DNA of 22,961 nucleotides, from assembly GCA_964418085.1 (NCBI GenBank), contig CAYQKB010000016.1, forward strand, positions 1-22,961, written 5' to 3'. The position numbers and the translations under genes were made by a program. The stretch's first letter is position 1. Each line of letters starts with the position of its first letter. The notes beneath the pieces were generated by a model, which did not search any database, had not been told where the DNA came from, and saw nothing but the letters and a program-made list of their open reading frames with translations. Below are positions 1-6,839 of this stretch, one piece after another. Origin of the DNA: JBBTYG01 sp964418085 (GTDB lineage: Bacteria > Patescibacteriota > Minisyncoccia > UBA6257 > 2-01-FULL-56-20).

Positions 1-2
1 TT

Positions 3-419
3 TCCGTGAACGAAGCGGAGGCGCAGTTGATGCTTGTGCGAAATCGAGCCGCTCAGCCACTCCGGAAACTTCTCCGATCTGCGGTGAATAACCTGAAAAA
101 CAATCAGAAGAAGGATGCCGGGAATTTTTTCATTGAAACCATAACGGTTGACGGGGGACCAATGCTCAAGCGATCGTTGCCGCGCGCGCGCGGAATGGCG
201 ACTCCTATACAAAAGAAAATGAGCCATGTGAAGATAATTCTCGCTGAGCGGGAAAACGCAAAAGAACCGCGGTTTAAGATCGCGATTCAGAAGAAAGAGA
301 AGCTTCCGAAAAAGGAAGGAAAAGAAAAGCCGGCGAAAGAGAAAATGATCAAGGATGAACGATCAACGCGGGGAAAGCCGGGATTCTTCAAAAAGATTTT
401 TAACCGGAAATCAATCTAG
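3..419 (+). CDS. rplV: 50S ribosomal protein L22, 5' end cut off by window edge
   Basis: L22 binds 23S rRNA and lines the peptide exit tunnel. The visible part has the family signatures: an early NEAEAQL helix, the VDGGPMLKR segment, then PRARGMATPI of the tunnel loop, and SHVKIIL at the end of the core. About 25-30 N-terminal residues are missing; the GTG at 6 is inside the domain and is probably not the start. After the core (about residue 95 of the visible part) comes a roughly 40-residue lysine-rich tail ending GFFKKIFNRKSI, longer than a minimal L22 and possibly additional rRNA contact. It is first in a same-strand run with rpsC, the standard S10-operon order. Confidence 0.95.
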   Translation, partial: SVNEAEAQLMLVRNRAAQPLRKLLRSAVNNLKNNQKKDAGNFFIETITVDGGPMLKRSLPRARGMATPIQKKMSHVKIILAERENAKEPRFKIAIQKKEKLPKKEGKEKPAKEKMIKDERSTRGKPGFFKKIFNRKSI

Positions 420-420
420 T

Positions 421-543
421 TAAAAGTTGAAATCTCAAAGTTAAAAATGACAATGCAAAATTCAAAGTTAAAAAATTATAAAATTAGGTCGGAGAAATGT
501 CGTTTTACATTTTAAGACTTTACCCTTACACTTACCTATCACC
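421..543 (+). repeat. Intergenic palindromic repeat, family B copy 1
   Basis: AT-rich imperfect inverted repeat filling the rplV-rpsC gap. The left arm carries TCAAAGTTAAAAATGACAAT and the right arm CATTTTAAGACTTTAC. Related sequences occur before rpsH, and on the other strand between atpD/atpG and atpA/atpH. The element ends directly before the rpsC start codon, and no Shine-Dalgarno motif is present. Confidence 0.6.
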
Positions 544-1221
544 ATGGGACAGAAAATTAATCCATTATCATTTCGGCTCGGCATTATAAAGAACTGGAAC
601 TCCAGGTGGTTTTTGCGCGGCGACTATACCCGGTTTTTGGAAGAAGATGAGGCCATCCGAAATATGATTCACGAAAAAATCAGCCAGGCCGGCGTTTCAG
701 CTATCGAGATAGAGCGCACACAGGGTAGTCTCAAGATTTTTATTAAAGCGGCACGACCCGGATTTATCATTGGACGGGGAGGGAAAGGTATTGAAGACCT
801 TTCGAAAGCGATAGAAGGCGCACTTAAAAAAGTGCGGAATGTAAAAAATTCAAAGGCAATTCCGATGAGTTTGAATGTTGAGGAGTTAAAGAGATCAGAA
901 GTTTCGGCTGTGCACGTCGCGCAGCAAATTGCGTGGGATCTCGAGAAGCGGATGCCGTTCAGGCGAACGCTCAAAAAATATCTCGAGGGAATAGTTCAAA
1001 ATCGGGAAGCAAAAGGAGCGAAGATTTTACTTTCGGGAAGACTCGACGGAAATGAAATTGCGCGGCGCGAGTGGCTTGCGAAGGGATCCCTTCCGCTTCA
1101 GACTTTGCGGGCGAATATTGATTATGGACAAGGAACCGCGTTCACGAGCTACGGAACGGTGGGTATTAAAGTCTGGATATACAAAGGGAAGATATTTGCG
1201 AAAGAACAGAATCAAAAATGA
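544..1221 (+). CDS. rpsC: 30S ribosomal protein S3
   Basis: S3 sits at the mRNA entry channel of the 30S subunit. The 225-residue product starts with the canonical MGQKINPLSFRLG and has a type-2 KH domain with its GxxG loop as GRGG at residues 77-80. The C-terminal domain contains GRLDGNEIARREW and the YGTVGIKVWIYKG ending typical of bacterial S3. The last residues (NQK) and the TGA stop lie inside the family C repeat that follows, so the repeat has set the C-terminus. TGA as a stop here argues against UGA recoding. The 122-bp gap before it is repeat B, with no SD motif. Confidence 0.98.
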   Translation: MGQKINPLSFRLGIIKNWNSRWFLRGDYTRFLEEDEAIRNMIHEKISQAGVSAIEIERTQGSLKIFIKAARPGFIIGRGGKGIEDLSKAIEGALKKVRNVKNSKAIPMSLNVEELKRSEVSAVHVAQQIAWDLEKRMPFRRTLKKYLEGIVQNREAKGAKILLSGRLDGNEIARREWLAKGSLPLQTLRANIDYGQGTAFTSYGTVGIKVWIYKGKIFAKEQNQK

Positions 1222-1313
1222 AAAATCAAATATCAAAAATAAAGGCAGCGTCAGTCGGAAACAAAAAAATCATCTTTGATTTTTTTATATTTAATTTTTA
1301 ATTTATTTAAACC
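1207..1313 (+). repeat. Intergenic palindromic repeat, family C copy 1
   Basis: The left arm is built of AATCAAAAATGAAAAATC/AAATATCAAAAAT units and the right arm of the complementary TTTGATTTTTTTATATTTAA type. It begins inside the last codons of rpsC and ends just before the rplP ATG. The middle (about 1240-1265) is not repeat-like. Related copies lie before rplF and secY. Confidence 0.6.
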
Positions 1314-1727
1314 ATGCTTATTCCAAAAAAAGTAAAACATAGAAAGTGGCAAAAGGGCCGATCCAAAAAGCGGAATGTTGAAACCCGCGGGATCGAGCTT
1401 AGTTATGGACGCTTTGGAATTAAGGCGCTTGATTCGGCTTGGCTCAACTCGAAACAAATTGAGGCTGCGAGGAGAACTATCACAAATTTTTTGAAGCGGA
1501 ATGGCCGGCTCTGGATCCGGGTATTTCCCGACAAGCCAATAACTTTGCAGGCTCCGGAAAAAACATTGGGAGGAGGAAAGGGTTCCGTTGACCACTATGT
1601 ATTTCCTGTCCGTCCCGGAAGAATTATTTTTGAAATCGATGGAGTCGAAAAAGCAACAGCGTTTGAGGCGTTGCGGCTCGCAAGCTTTAAACTGCCTTTT
1701 AAATGCAGAATAATGTCAAAAGAATAA
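1314..1727 (+). CDS. rplP: 50S ribosomal protein L16
   Basis: L16 binds near the A-site tRNA on the large subunit and is needed for late 50S assembly. The 137-residue product begins MLIPKKVKHRKWQKGR and continues with the conserved RGIELSYGRFGIKAL, the arginine-rich RRTITNFLKRNGRLWIRVFP, and GGGKGSVDHYVFPVRPG. Length is normal for the family. It follows rpsC across a repeat C hairpin; the ATG is at the end of that repeat with no SD motif. Confidence 0.98.
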   Translation: MLIPKKVKHRKWQKGRSKKRNVETRGIELSYGRFGIKALDSAWLNSKQIEAARRTITNFLKRNGRLWIRVFPDKPITLQAPEKTLGGGKGSVDHYVFPVRPGRIIFEIDGVEKATAFEALRLASFKLPFKCRIMSKE

Positions 1728-1775
1728 TAGTAATCACTAATAACACGAATCAAAGCAAATAATGCGAATACTCAA
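1728..1775 (+). repeat. Family D repeat, half-element
   Basis: The gap between rplP and rpmC consists of AGTAATCACTAATAACACGAATCAAAGCAAATA plus a short tail up to the ATG. Nearly the same sequence recurs before rplX, and as the left arm of a full palindrome before rplE. Only one arm is present here. Confidence 0.5.
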
Positions 1776-1997
1776 ATGAACAAAATTTTTCAGGAATTAA
1801 AATTAAAGGCGCCGGCGGAACTTCAGAAGATGGTAAAAGATGACAGAGAAAAACTGCGATCTTTGAGATTTGATCTCGTTGCCGGAAAGGTGAAAAACGT
1901 TAATGAGCTCCGAACTGTCCGGAAAAATATTGCCAGAGTTTTAACAATTATTAATTCCGGGAATACTGTCGCTGTCGTAAAAAAAACAAAGAAATAA
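1776..1997 (+). CDS. rpmC: 50S ribosomal protein L29
   Basis: L29 lies at the exit of the peptide tunnel beside L23, near where nascent-chain factors dock. This 73-residue, two-helix protein carries the conserved REKLRSLRFDLVAGKVKN and ELRTVRKNIARVLTII segments. It sits between rplP and rpsQ, as in most bacterial S10 operons. The gap to rpsQ is only 6 nt, so translational coupling is likely. The ATG lies 9 nt after the end of the family D half-repeat, with no SD. Confidence 0.95.
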   Translation: MNKIFQELKLKAPAELQKMVKDDREKLRSLRFDLVAGKVKNVNELRTVRKNIARVLTIINSGNTVAVVKKTKK

Positions 1998-2003
1998 AAT
2001 CCC

Positions 2004-2273
2004 ATGGAAGCAAAAAATCAAACCATGCCCATACGGCGTAAAATAATAGGAGTTATCGTCAGCGATAAGATGAACAAGACGAAAGTTGTTGAAGTCTCCG
2101 GTCTTAAAAAGCATCCGAAATATTTGCGGTACTATAAAGTTGCAAAGCGGTTTAAGGCGCACGATGAAAATAACGAATATAAAACCGGGGATACGGTTAC
2201 CATCGAGGAAACCCGGCCAATTTCAAAAGAAAAGCGATGGAAAATAGTTAAGAAAATAGAAAATGGTAAATAG
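2004..2273 (+). CDS. rpsQ: 30S ribosomal protein S17
   Basis: S17 is a primary 16S rRNA-binding protein with an OB fold. The family pattern is visible: RRKIIGVIVSDKMNKTKVVEV, then KHPKYLRYYKVAKRFKAHDE, GDTVTIEETRPISKEKRWKI. The 89 residues include seven before a second possible start at 2025 (MPIRRKI). The first ATG is kept because it is 6 nt after the rpmC stop, but either could be used. No SD motif. Confidence 0.95.
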   Translation: MEAKNQTMPIRRKIIGVIVSDKMNKTKVVEVSGLKKHPKYLRYYKVAKRFKAHDENNEYKTGDTVTIEETRPISKEKRWKIVKKIENGK

Positions 2274-2305
2274 AAAATAGAATGAAACGTTAAAATTCTA
2301 AACCC

Positions 2306-2674
2306 ATGATACAAGAACGAAGCATATTAAAAGTAGCAGATAATTCAGGGGCAAAAATCGTCCGCTGCTTTAGAGTACTTGGAGGAACGCGCCGGCGGTA
2401 TGGCGAAGTTGGAGATGTCATCGTAGCTTCCGTTCAGGTTGCGGAGCCCCGGAAGACGGTAAAGAAAAAAGATATCGTCAAAGTGCTTATTGTCCGGCAG
2501 CGGAAACCGATCCGGAGAAGCGACGGAACGTATATTCGTTTCGACGAAAATGCGGTTGTGTTGGTTGATGCCAAGCTTGAGCCGGTTGCCACGCGCGTTT
2601 TCGGTCCGCTTCCGAGAGAGCTTAAAGAGAAAGGTTTTGAAAAGTTAATGACGATGGCGGAAGAAATCGTTTAG
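2306..2674 (+). CDS. rplN: 50S ribosomal protein L14
   Basis: L14 contacts 16S rRNA across the subunit interface and forms an intersubunit bridge. The 122-residue sequence shows the full-length family pattern: MIQERSILKVADNSGAK at the N-terminus, RVLGGTRRRYGEVGDVIVAS, the VLIVRQRKPIRRSDGTYIRF loop, FDENAVVLVD, and the ending RVFGPLPRELKEKGFEKLMTMAEEIV. Length is the canonical 122 aa. It occupies the expected place between rpsQ and rplX, 32 nt after the former. Confidence 0.98.
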   Translation: MIQERSILKVADNSGAKIVRCFRVLGGTRRRYGEVGDVIVASVQVAEPRKTVKKKDIVKVLIVRQRKPIRRSDGTYIRFDENAVVLVDAKLEPVATRVFGPLPRELKEKGFEKLMTMAEEIV

Positions 2675-2717
2675 TAATCACTAAATAACGCGAATCAAAG
2701 CAAATAGCACAAATAGT
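2675..2717 (+). repeat. Family D repeat, half-element
   Basis: The gap between rplN and rplX is TAATCACTAAATAACGCGAATCAAAGCAAATAG plus a short tail. It matches the repeat before rpmC and the left arm of the longer palindrome before rplE. Confidence 0.5.
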
Positions 2718-3023
2718 ATGAACATAAAGAAGGGCGACAACGTAAAAATAATTTCTGGAAAAGACCGCGGCAAGACGGGAACTGTTTTGCGTGTTTTTCT
2801 CTCCGATGAAAGAATCGCTGTTGATGGACTGAATCTCTATAAAAAGAGGATTCGTCCCAAGCAGCAAGGACAAAAAGGGGAGACAATATCCGCTCCTCGG
2901 CCGATGCATATATCGAACATCATGATAGTCTGTTCGAGCTGTAAAAAACCGACGAGAATAGGACATCGCTATGAAGCAGATTCAAAAATAAGATATTGCA
3001 AAAAGTGCAAAGCTTCTATATAA
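2718..3023 (+). CDS. rplX: 50S ribosomal protein L24 with C-terminal zinc ribbon
   Basis: L24 is an early assembly initiator that binds the 5' part of 23S rRNA. The KOW motif is visible at the N-terminus (KKGDNVKIISGKDRGKTGTV, residues 4-23) followed by the L24 core. The C-terminus holds two Cys pairs, CSSC and CKKC, spaced like a zinc ribbon; such Cys pairs occur in some bacterial L24 proteins and are absent from others such as E. coli. At 101 residues it is normal in size. The gene follows rplN after a family D half-repeat. Confidence 0.97.
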   Translation: MNIKKGDNVKIISGKDRGKTGTVLRVFLSDERIAVDGLNLYKKRIRPKQQGQKGETISAPRPMHISNIMIVCSSCKKPTRIGHRYEADSKIRYCKKCKASI

Positions 3024-3160
3024 CGTAGTAATCACCAATAACGCGAATCAAAGCAAATGACGCAAATGAAAAGAATAATTACAAACAATACAAATACAAT
3101 AAATAATACGAATAAAATTCGCGTTATTAAATTAAATTCGCATTATTCGCGATTACTCAT
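3024..3160 (+). repeat. Family D palindrome, full element
   Basis: The 137-bp gap between rplX and rplE starts with AGTAATCACCAATAACGCGA and ends with ATTCGCATTATTCGCGATTACTCAT. The right part reads on the complementary strand as AGTAATCGCGAATAATGCGA, an imperfect inverted copy of the left arm. The interior is built of further degenerate AATACGAAT/CGCGTTATT units. It ends directly at the rplE ATG. The half-elements before rpmC and rplX are its left arm. Confidence 0.6.
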
Positions 3161-3682
3161 ATGAAACACGAAACAAAAGAAATAACAAAGGATCAAAGAG
3201 GTGAGATGAGAAAATTTCTCGAGAAGATCGTGATTGACGTTGGCGTCGGGCGACTTTCCGCACAACCGAGCTTTGAAGAAAAAACTCTTCCGCAATTGAT
3301 GAAAGATCTCGCCTCCGTTACCGGACAAAAAGCCCAAATTCGCCCCGCGAAAAAATCTATCGCAGGATTTAAAACAAGAGAAGGTCAGACCGTTGGGCTT
3401 AAAATTACGCTTCGCCGGAAGAAAATGGTTGATTTTTTTGACCGTCTGATTAGAATTGTATTACCTCGCGTCAGGGATTTTAACGGTATTAACCTCGGAT
3501 CAATAGATGAACACGGCATACTCAATATAGGAATTCGGGAACACTCGGTATTTCCCGAAATTAATTTGGAGCAATCGCCATCTTCGTTTTCGGCAGGAAT
3601 AACCGTAGTTCCCCGAACCAGGAATCGCGAATCAGCCGTTCTTACATTCAAGAGTTTCGGCGTTCCACTCAAGAAAAAATAA
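3161..3682 (+). CDS. rplE: 50S ribosomal protein L5
   Basis: L5 binds 5S rRNA and P-site tRNA in the central protuberance. The 173-residue product shows KIVIDVGVGRLS, LASVTGQKAQIRPAKKSIAGFK, the arginine-rich LRRKKMVDFFDRLIRIVLPR, and FPEINLEQ. The core aligns with normal L5. The first ~14 residues (MKHETKEITKDQRG) are more variable, and a later start would be possible, but the ATG at the repeat boundary is the natural one. No SD motif. Confidence 0.97.
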   Translation: MKHETKEITKDQRGEMRKFLEKIVIDVGVGRLSAQPSFEEKTLPQLMKDLASVTGQKAQIRPAKKSIAGFKTREGQTVGLKITLRRKKMVDFFDRLIRIVLPRVRDFNGINLGSIDEHGILNIGIREHSVFPEINLEQSPSSFSAGITVVPRTRNRESAVLTFKSFGVPLKKK

Positions 3683-3690
3683 AACATGTT

Positions 3691-3794
3691 CCCGTTAGAA
3701 AATTAACAATCACAATGACTAAACATCAAACAATCAGTTTCGGCAATAATCGCCTTCATAGTCGCGGGGCGCGGGTTTTAATTTTCTAAACGGG
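3691..3794 (+). repeat. Family A start-codon hairpin element, copy 1 (before rpsZ)
   Basis: Begins CCCGTTAGAAAATTAA and ends TTAATTTTCTAAACGGG, an almost perfect terminal inverted repeat closing directly onto the rpsZ ATG. Inside is CGCCTT...GGGGCG, a second stem near the 3' side. An open frame runs from inside the left arm through an internal ATG (3715) to TAA at 3787-3789, 5 nt before the rpsZ ATG. The upstream ATG (3686) is one base out of frame here. Flanks are ATGTT / ATGTC. rplE ends 3 nt before that upstream ATG. Confidence 0.85.
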
Positions 3795-3980
3795 ATGTCA
3801 AAACTCTCTGTTATTGTACGAGGTAAAAAGAAACCAAAATTCAGCTCACGAATCGTGAGGCGGTGTTTCAGGTGCGGAAGAAAGCACGGCTATATGAGAA
3901 AGTTTAATCTCTGCAGAATTTGCTTCAGAGAGATGGCAACCAATCAGGAAATACCCGGAGTTAAAAAAGCATCATGGTAA
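3795..3980 (+). CDS. rpsZ: 30S ribosomal protein S14, zinc-binding short type
   Basis: S14 helps assemble the 30S head. This is the 61-residue zinc form: CFRC at residues 24-27 and CRIC at 40-43 give the C+ motif, with RMRK-like context (HGYMRKFNLCRICFREMA) and the C-terminal PGVKKASW typical of the family. The start codon is the ATG that immediately follows the family A hairpin (CGGG-ATG). There is no SD, so initiation is probably coupled to the leader ORF inside the hairpin or is SD-independent. Confidence 0.97.
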   Translation: MSKLSVIVRGKKKPKFSSRIVRRCFRCGRKHGYMRKFNLCRICFREMATNQEIPGVKKASW

Positions 3981-4110
3981 GTTTCAAGTTAAAAGTTGAA
4001 ATCTCAAAGTTAAAAATGACAATGAAAAAATCAAAATTAAAAAATTTAAAAATATCGTCCAAAGGACGCCTCAATTTTACATTTTGAGATTTACACTTTA
4101 CATTTCTTCT
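3981..4110 (+). repeat. Intergenic palindromic repeat, family B copy 2
   Basis: Fills the rpsZ-rpsH gap. The left arm contains GAAATCTCAAAGTTAAAAAT and GACAATG; the right arm has CATTTTGAGATTTACACTTT. A small perfect hairpin CGTCC-AAA-GGACG (4056-4068) caps the centre. It ends directly before the ATG of rpsH. Confidence 0.65.
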
Positions 4111-4485
4111 ATGTACTACGATTTATTGATACGAATTAAAAATGCGGAGGTTGCCGAAAAGGATTCCCTTGTTGCGGGTTTTTCGGGACTCGATCTTGCG
4201 GTTGCGAAAATTCTTGCAGAGGGTGGGTATATTAAAGATGTTCAAAAAAAGACTGTCGGAAAAAAGAGTTTTCTTGAAATAAAACTTGCCAAAGGAGGTC
4301 ACGCGATTAACGGTATCAAGATCATAAGCAAGCCCGGACGGCGGATGTATGTCGGCGCAGAAGAAATTCGTGCGATACGGCAGGGGTATGGCATGGCTGT
4401 TATCTCGACGTCAAAAGGCGTGATGAATGGCAAGACTGCCCGCAAGCAAAAAGTCGGCGGCGAATATCTTTTTGATATTTGGTAG
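4111..4485 (+). CDS. rpsH: 30S ribosomal protein S8
   Basis: S8 binds the central domain of 16S rRNA and in many bacteria represses the spc operon. From the ATG at 4111 the protein is 124 residues: MYYDLLIRIKNAE matches the family N-terminus (DxLxRIRNA), followed by the first domain, SKPGRRMYVGAEEI, and the C-terminal STSKGVMNGKTARKQKVGGEYLFDIW, a good match to the STSxGxMTxxxAR...GGExLCxxW pattern. An in-frame ATG at 4084 would add nine residues, but those codons lie in the right arm of the family B repeat, so the downstream start is preferred. Confidence 0.95.
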   Translation: MYYDLLIRIKNAEVAEKDSLVAGFSGLDLAVAKILAEGGYIKDVQKKTVGKKSFLEIKLAKGGHAINGIKIISKPGRRMYVGAEEIRAIRQGYGMAVISTSKGVMNGKTARKQKVGGEYLFDIW

Positions 4486-4592
4486 AAGTAAAATCAAAAA
4501 TGAAAAATCAAATATTAAAAATGGAAGATGTTTTCGCGAAAATGAGTTCATTATCTTTAATTTTTGATATTTAATCTTTAATTTTTACCTAT
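4486..4592 (+). repeat. Intergenic palindromic repeat, family C copy 2
   Basis: AAATCAAAAATGAAAAATC and AAATATTAAAAATG on the left; TAATTTTTGATATTTAATC and TTTAATTTTT on the right. The loop contains a small TTTTCGCGAAAA palindrome. It lies between the rpsH stop and the rplF ATG. Confidence 0.6.
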
Positions 4593-5141
4593 ATGAGCCG
4601 ATTAGCTAAAAAATCTATAAAAATAATAAGCGGAGTTACCATCGTGCAGGAAGGGAATATTTTGGTTTTTAAGGGGCCAAAAGGGGAAAAGCGTTTGAGC
4701 ATAAATCCGGAGGTGAAAGTTAAGATTGAAGGCGAAGAGATCTGGGTAAGCCCGGTGGGAAATATGACTGCTCACGTCGGGACTGCATGGTCGCTCATAC
4801 GAAATTCAATCGAAGGGGTTTCTTCAGGATTTTCAAAAATTTTGGATATTGAAGGAGTTGGATACAAAGCGGCGCTTGAGGGAAAAGATTTGTCTCTTTC
4901 TCTTGGGTACGCGCATCCGGTAAGGGTAAAAATACCGGAAGGGATTGTGCTTGTAATCGAAAAGAATGTGACCATAAAAATATCCGGTAGCGATAAAGAT
5001 CTTGTCGGTCTTATCGCGGCGAACATCCGAGCGCTTAAGAAGCCGGAGCCATATAAGGGTAAGGGGATTCGCTACCGAGGCGAGGTGGTAAGGAGAAAAG
5101 TCGGCAAGAAAGCGGGCGCAGCTGCGGGAGCAACCGCGTGA
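4593..5141 (+). CDS. rplF: 50S ribosomal protein L6
   Basis: L6 lies near the sarcin-ricin loop and the factor-binding centre of the 50S subunit. The 182-residue product shows two related domains: the first ends around the GTAWSLIRNSIEGVSSGFSK segment, the second contains LDIEGVGYKA, LSLGYAHPV and KISGSDKDLVGLIAANIRAL, ending with the diagnostic KKPEPYKGKGIRYRGEVVRR. A short Ala-rich tail (AGAAAGATA) follows. TGA stop. The 71-nt gap after it, up to the family A element, shows no clear motif. Confidence 0.98.
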   Translation: MSRLAKKSIKIISGVTIVQEGNILVFKGPKGEKRLSINPEVKVKIEGEEIWVSPVGNMTAHVGTAWSLIRNSIEGVSSGFSKILDIEGVGYKAALEGKDLSLSLGYAHPVRVKIPEGIVLVIEKNVTIKISGSDKDLVGLIAANIRALKKPEPYKGKGIRYRGEVVRRKVGKKAGAAAGATA

Positions 5142-5218
5142 GATGACTATTATCAAGATCTCTGTTATGCTATCAGCGCTTTGGGGGCGATGAGCAAACC
5201 GATAATTTTCCAATGAAT

Positions 5219-5322
5219 CCCGTTAGAAAATTAATAATCACAATGAATCAATATAAAATAAAAACTTTCAGTAATAATTGTCGCGGTGGTCGAGCGGCTG
5301 CGGCTTTAATTTTCTAAACGGG
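5219..5322 (+). repeat. Family A start-codon hairpin element, copy 2 (before rplR)
   Basis: Left arm CCCGTTAGAAAATTAA, right arm TTAATTTTCTAAACGGG. It is flanked by a perfect 6-bp duplication ATGAAT (5213-5218 and 5323-5328), the second copy being the rplR start. A leader ORF opens at the first ATG (5213) and stops with TAA at 5315-5317, 34 residues starting MNPVRKLIITMNQY and ending AALIF, 5 nt before the rplR ATG. The core motif TTTCAGTAATAAT is shared with other copies. Confidence 0.88.
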
Positions 5323-5709
5323 ATGAATAAACAAAAATCATTAAATTCAATACGAATGCGGCGCCAGAAGCGGAATAGTGTCCGTATTGTCGGCGCTCTC
5401 GTTTCGTCTTCAACTGCCCGCCGTGGCACTTTGCGACCCCGACTTGCGATTAAGCGGAGTAACACAACGACGTACGCGCAACTCATTGATGACGCGAAGG
5501 GGACAACGCTCCTTTCCGTTTCGAGTCGGGAAATCAAGGATGCGAAAAAAACAAAAACCGAAGCAGCTCGAATGGCCGGTGAACTTTTGGCAAAGCGTGC
5601 TTCCCTAAAAGGAATAAAGGAGGTGGTGTTTGACCGGCGCGGATATAAATATCACGGACGAGTTAAAGCGTTTGCGGATGGCGCACGAACAGGCGGGCTT
5701 ACATTTTAA
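5323..5709 (+). CDS. rplR: 50S ribosomal protein L18
   Basis: L18 binds 5S rRNA with L5 in the central protuberance. The 128-residue product has RRQKRNSVRIVG, the basic RRGTLRPRLAIKRSNTTTYAQ segment, GTTLLSVSSREI, and the ending VVFDRRGYKYHGRVKAFADG ARTGGLTF typical of L18. The ATG at 5323 immediately after the family A hairpin is chosen; an open frame continues upstream to 5278, but those codons lie in the element's right half. No SD motif. rpsE follows almost directly. Confidence 0.96.
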   Translation: MNKQKSLNSIRMRRQKRNSVRIVGALVSSSTARRGTLRPRLAIKRSNTTTYAQLIDDAKGTTLLSVSSREIKDAKKTKTEAARMAGELLAKRASLKGIKEVVFDRRGYKYHGRVKAFADGARTGGLTF

Positions 5710-5714
5710 TATGT

Positions 5715-6185
5715 ATGTATAAAAAAGATCGATTACAACGAAAAGATGAGTTTAAAGAAAAAGTGCTCGACTTGCGCCGCGTCACTCGCGTGGTAGCCGG
5801 AGGAAAACGGTTTCGCTTCAGAGCGACTATTGTGATTGGAGATGAAAAGGGACGGGTCGGTATTGGAATTGCGAAGGGTATTGATGTTGCTCAATCCGTT
5901 GAGAAAGCAAAAACCGCCGCGAAGAAAAATATTTTGACGGTTCAGCTCAAAGAAGGGAGAACAATAAATCATGAAGTTCTGGCGAAATACAGCGCTGCGG
6001 AAGTTTTGATAAAGCCGGCGAGCCAGGGGCATGGTCTCCGGGCGGGAGGTGCCGTACGGTTTGTACTCGCGCTTGCGGGGATAAAAGACGCAACCTCAAA
6101 GTGTCTTGGAAGAACTCCAAATAAATTGACGAATGCACTGGCTACGATGGAAGCTTTGAAAAAGTTGAAAAACAGAACGAAATAA
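5715..6185 (+). CDS. rpsE: 30S ribosomal protein S5
   Basis: S5 functions in translational accuracy and at the mRNA entry site. The 156-residue protein carries the double-stranded-RNA-binding-like N-domain (LDLRRVTRVVAGGKRFRFRA, GDEKGRVGIGIAKG) and the C-domain with KPASQGHGLRAGGAVRFVLALAGI and the conserved SKCLGRTPNKLTNALATMEAL. The start is 5 nt after the rplR stop; a second ATG at 5711 is out of frame. rpmD (L30), which normally follows rpsE, is absent: the next gene is rplO, after a family A hairpin. Loss of L30 is a known CPR trait. Confidence 0.98.
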   Translation: MYKKDRLQRKDEFKEKVLDLRRVTRVVAGGKRFRFRATIVIGDEKGRVGIGIAKGIDVAQSVEKAKTAAKKNILTVQLKEGRTINHEVLAKYSAAEVLIKPASQGHGLRAGGAVRFVLALAGIKDATSKCLGRTPNKLTNALATMEALKKLKNRTK

Positions 6186-6196
6186 ATCATATGAAT

Positions 6197-6300
6197 CCCG
6201 TTGGAAAATTAATAATCACCATGAATCAATATCAATTAATTAATTTCAGTAAAAATCGCTTTGGCGGTCGCACAGCGATTGTTTTAATTTTTTAAACGGG
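6197..6300 (+). repeat. Family A start-codon hairpin element, copy 3 (before rplO)
   Basis: Left arm CCCGTTGGAAAATTAA, right arm TTAATTTTTTAAACGGG. Flanks are ATGAAT (6191-6196) and ATGAAA (6301-6306, rplO start). The leader ORF runs 6191-6295, again exactly 34 residues, starting MNPVGKLIITMNQY and ending IVLIF, with TAA 5 nt before the rplO ATG. The inner stem AATCGCT...AGCGATT is perfect although its sequence differs from other copies. rpsE stops 5 nt before the leader ATG. Confidence 0.88.
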
Positions 6301-6777
6301 ATGAAACTTCATCAAACTTCGTTAAAAGTTAGGGGGAAAACAAAGCAGAGAGTAGGCCGCGGAGGAAAGCGCGGAAGTTATTCGGGGCGTGGAACAAAGG
6401 GACAGAAGTCACGAGCCGGAAGGAGAATTCGTCCTGCGCAGAGGGACTTGATCATCCGAATTCCAAAACTTCGCGGATTCCGAAATAAAATTAAACGTGA
6501 TAAGCCGATCATTGTTAATCTCGAGGATCTTTCGTTTGCCATACAGGTGAACTCGAAGCCGGGCATTCCTCTCATTATAAATAAAGAGCTTTTGGTGCAG
6601 TCGGGAATAATATCCCGCGGATACAAAGGTAGGATAAAAATTTTGAGTCAGGGAAAGATCAATGCGCCGATCACGCTCACCGGACTCGCCGCTTCAAAGG
6701 CGACTCAGGAAAAAATCGTGAAGGCCGGCGGGAGTATTGCGGAAAATCAAAAATCAAAAATTAAAGATCAAAAATAA
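6301..6777 (+). CDS. rplO: 50S ribosomal protein L15
   Basis: L15 is a late-assembly 50S protein with a long glycine/arginine-rich N-terminal extension reaching into rRNA, seen here as VGRGGKRGSYSGRGTKGQKS. The globular part has IPKLRGFRNK, VNLEDLS, GYKGRIKILSQGKINAPIT and ASKATQEKIVKAGGS. Of 158 residues, the last ~10 (NQKSKIKDQK) are encoded by the left arm of the family C repeat that follows, so the normal C-terminus has been extended by the repeat. The ATG abuts the family A hairpin and has no SD. Confidence 0.97.
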   Translation: MKLHQTSLKVRGKTKQRVGRGGKRGSYSGRGTKGQKSRAGRRIRPAQRDLIIRIPKLRGFRNKIKRDKPIIVNLEDLSFAIQVNSKPGIPLIINKELLVQSGIISRGYKGRIKILSQGKINAPITLTGLAASKATQEKIVKAGGSIAENQKSKIKDQK

Positions 6778-6839
6778 TGAACTGTGGTCAAAGAATCTCA
6801 CTTTTTAATTTTTGATATTTTATTTTTAATTTATATATT
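6745..6839 (+). repeat. Intergenic palindromic repeat, family C copy 3
   Basis: Left arm AAAATCAAAAATCAAAAATT and AAAGATCAAAAATAA, right arm TTTTTAATTTTTGATATTTT and ATTTTTAATT. The left arm is translated as the C-terminus of L15. The right arm ends just before the secY ATG. Confidence 0.65.

Noticed and set aside
1219..1221. Possible UGA recoding as in SR1/Gracilibacteria
   Set aside because: rpsC and rplF end normally at TGA, and no in-frame TGA interrupts conserved proteins.
4084..4110. Upstream start for rpsH
   Set aside because: The nine added residues fall in the right arm of a family B repeat, and the family N-terminus matches from 4111.
5278..5322. Upstream start for rplR
   Set aside because: The codons belong to the family A element; the ATG after CGGG is used as in the five other copies.
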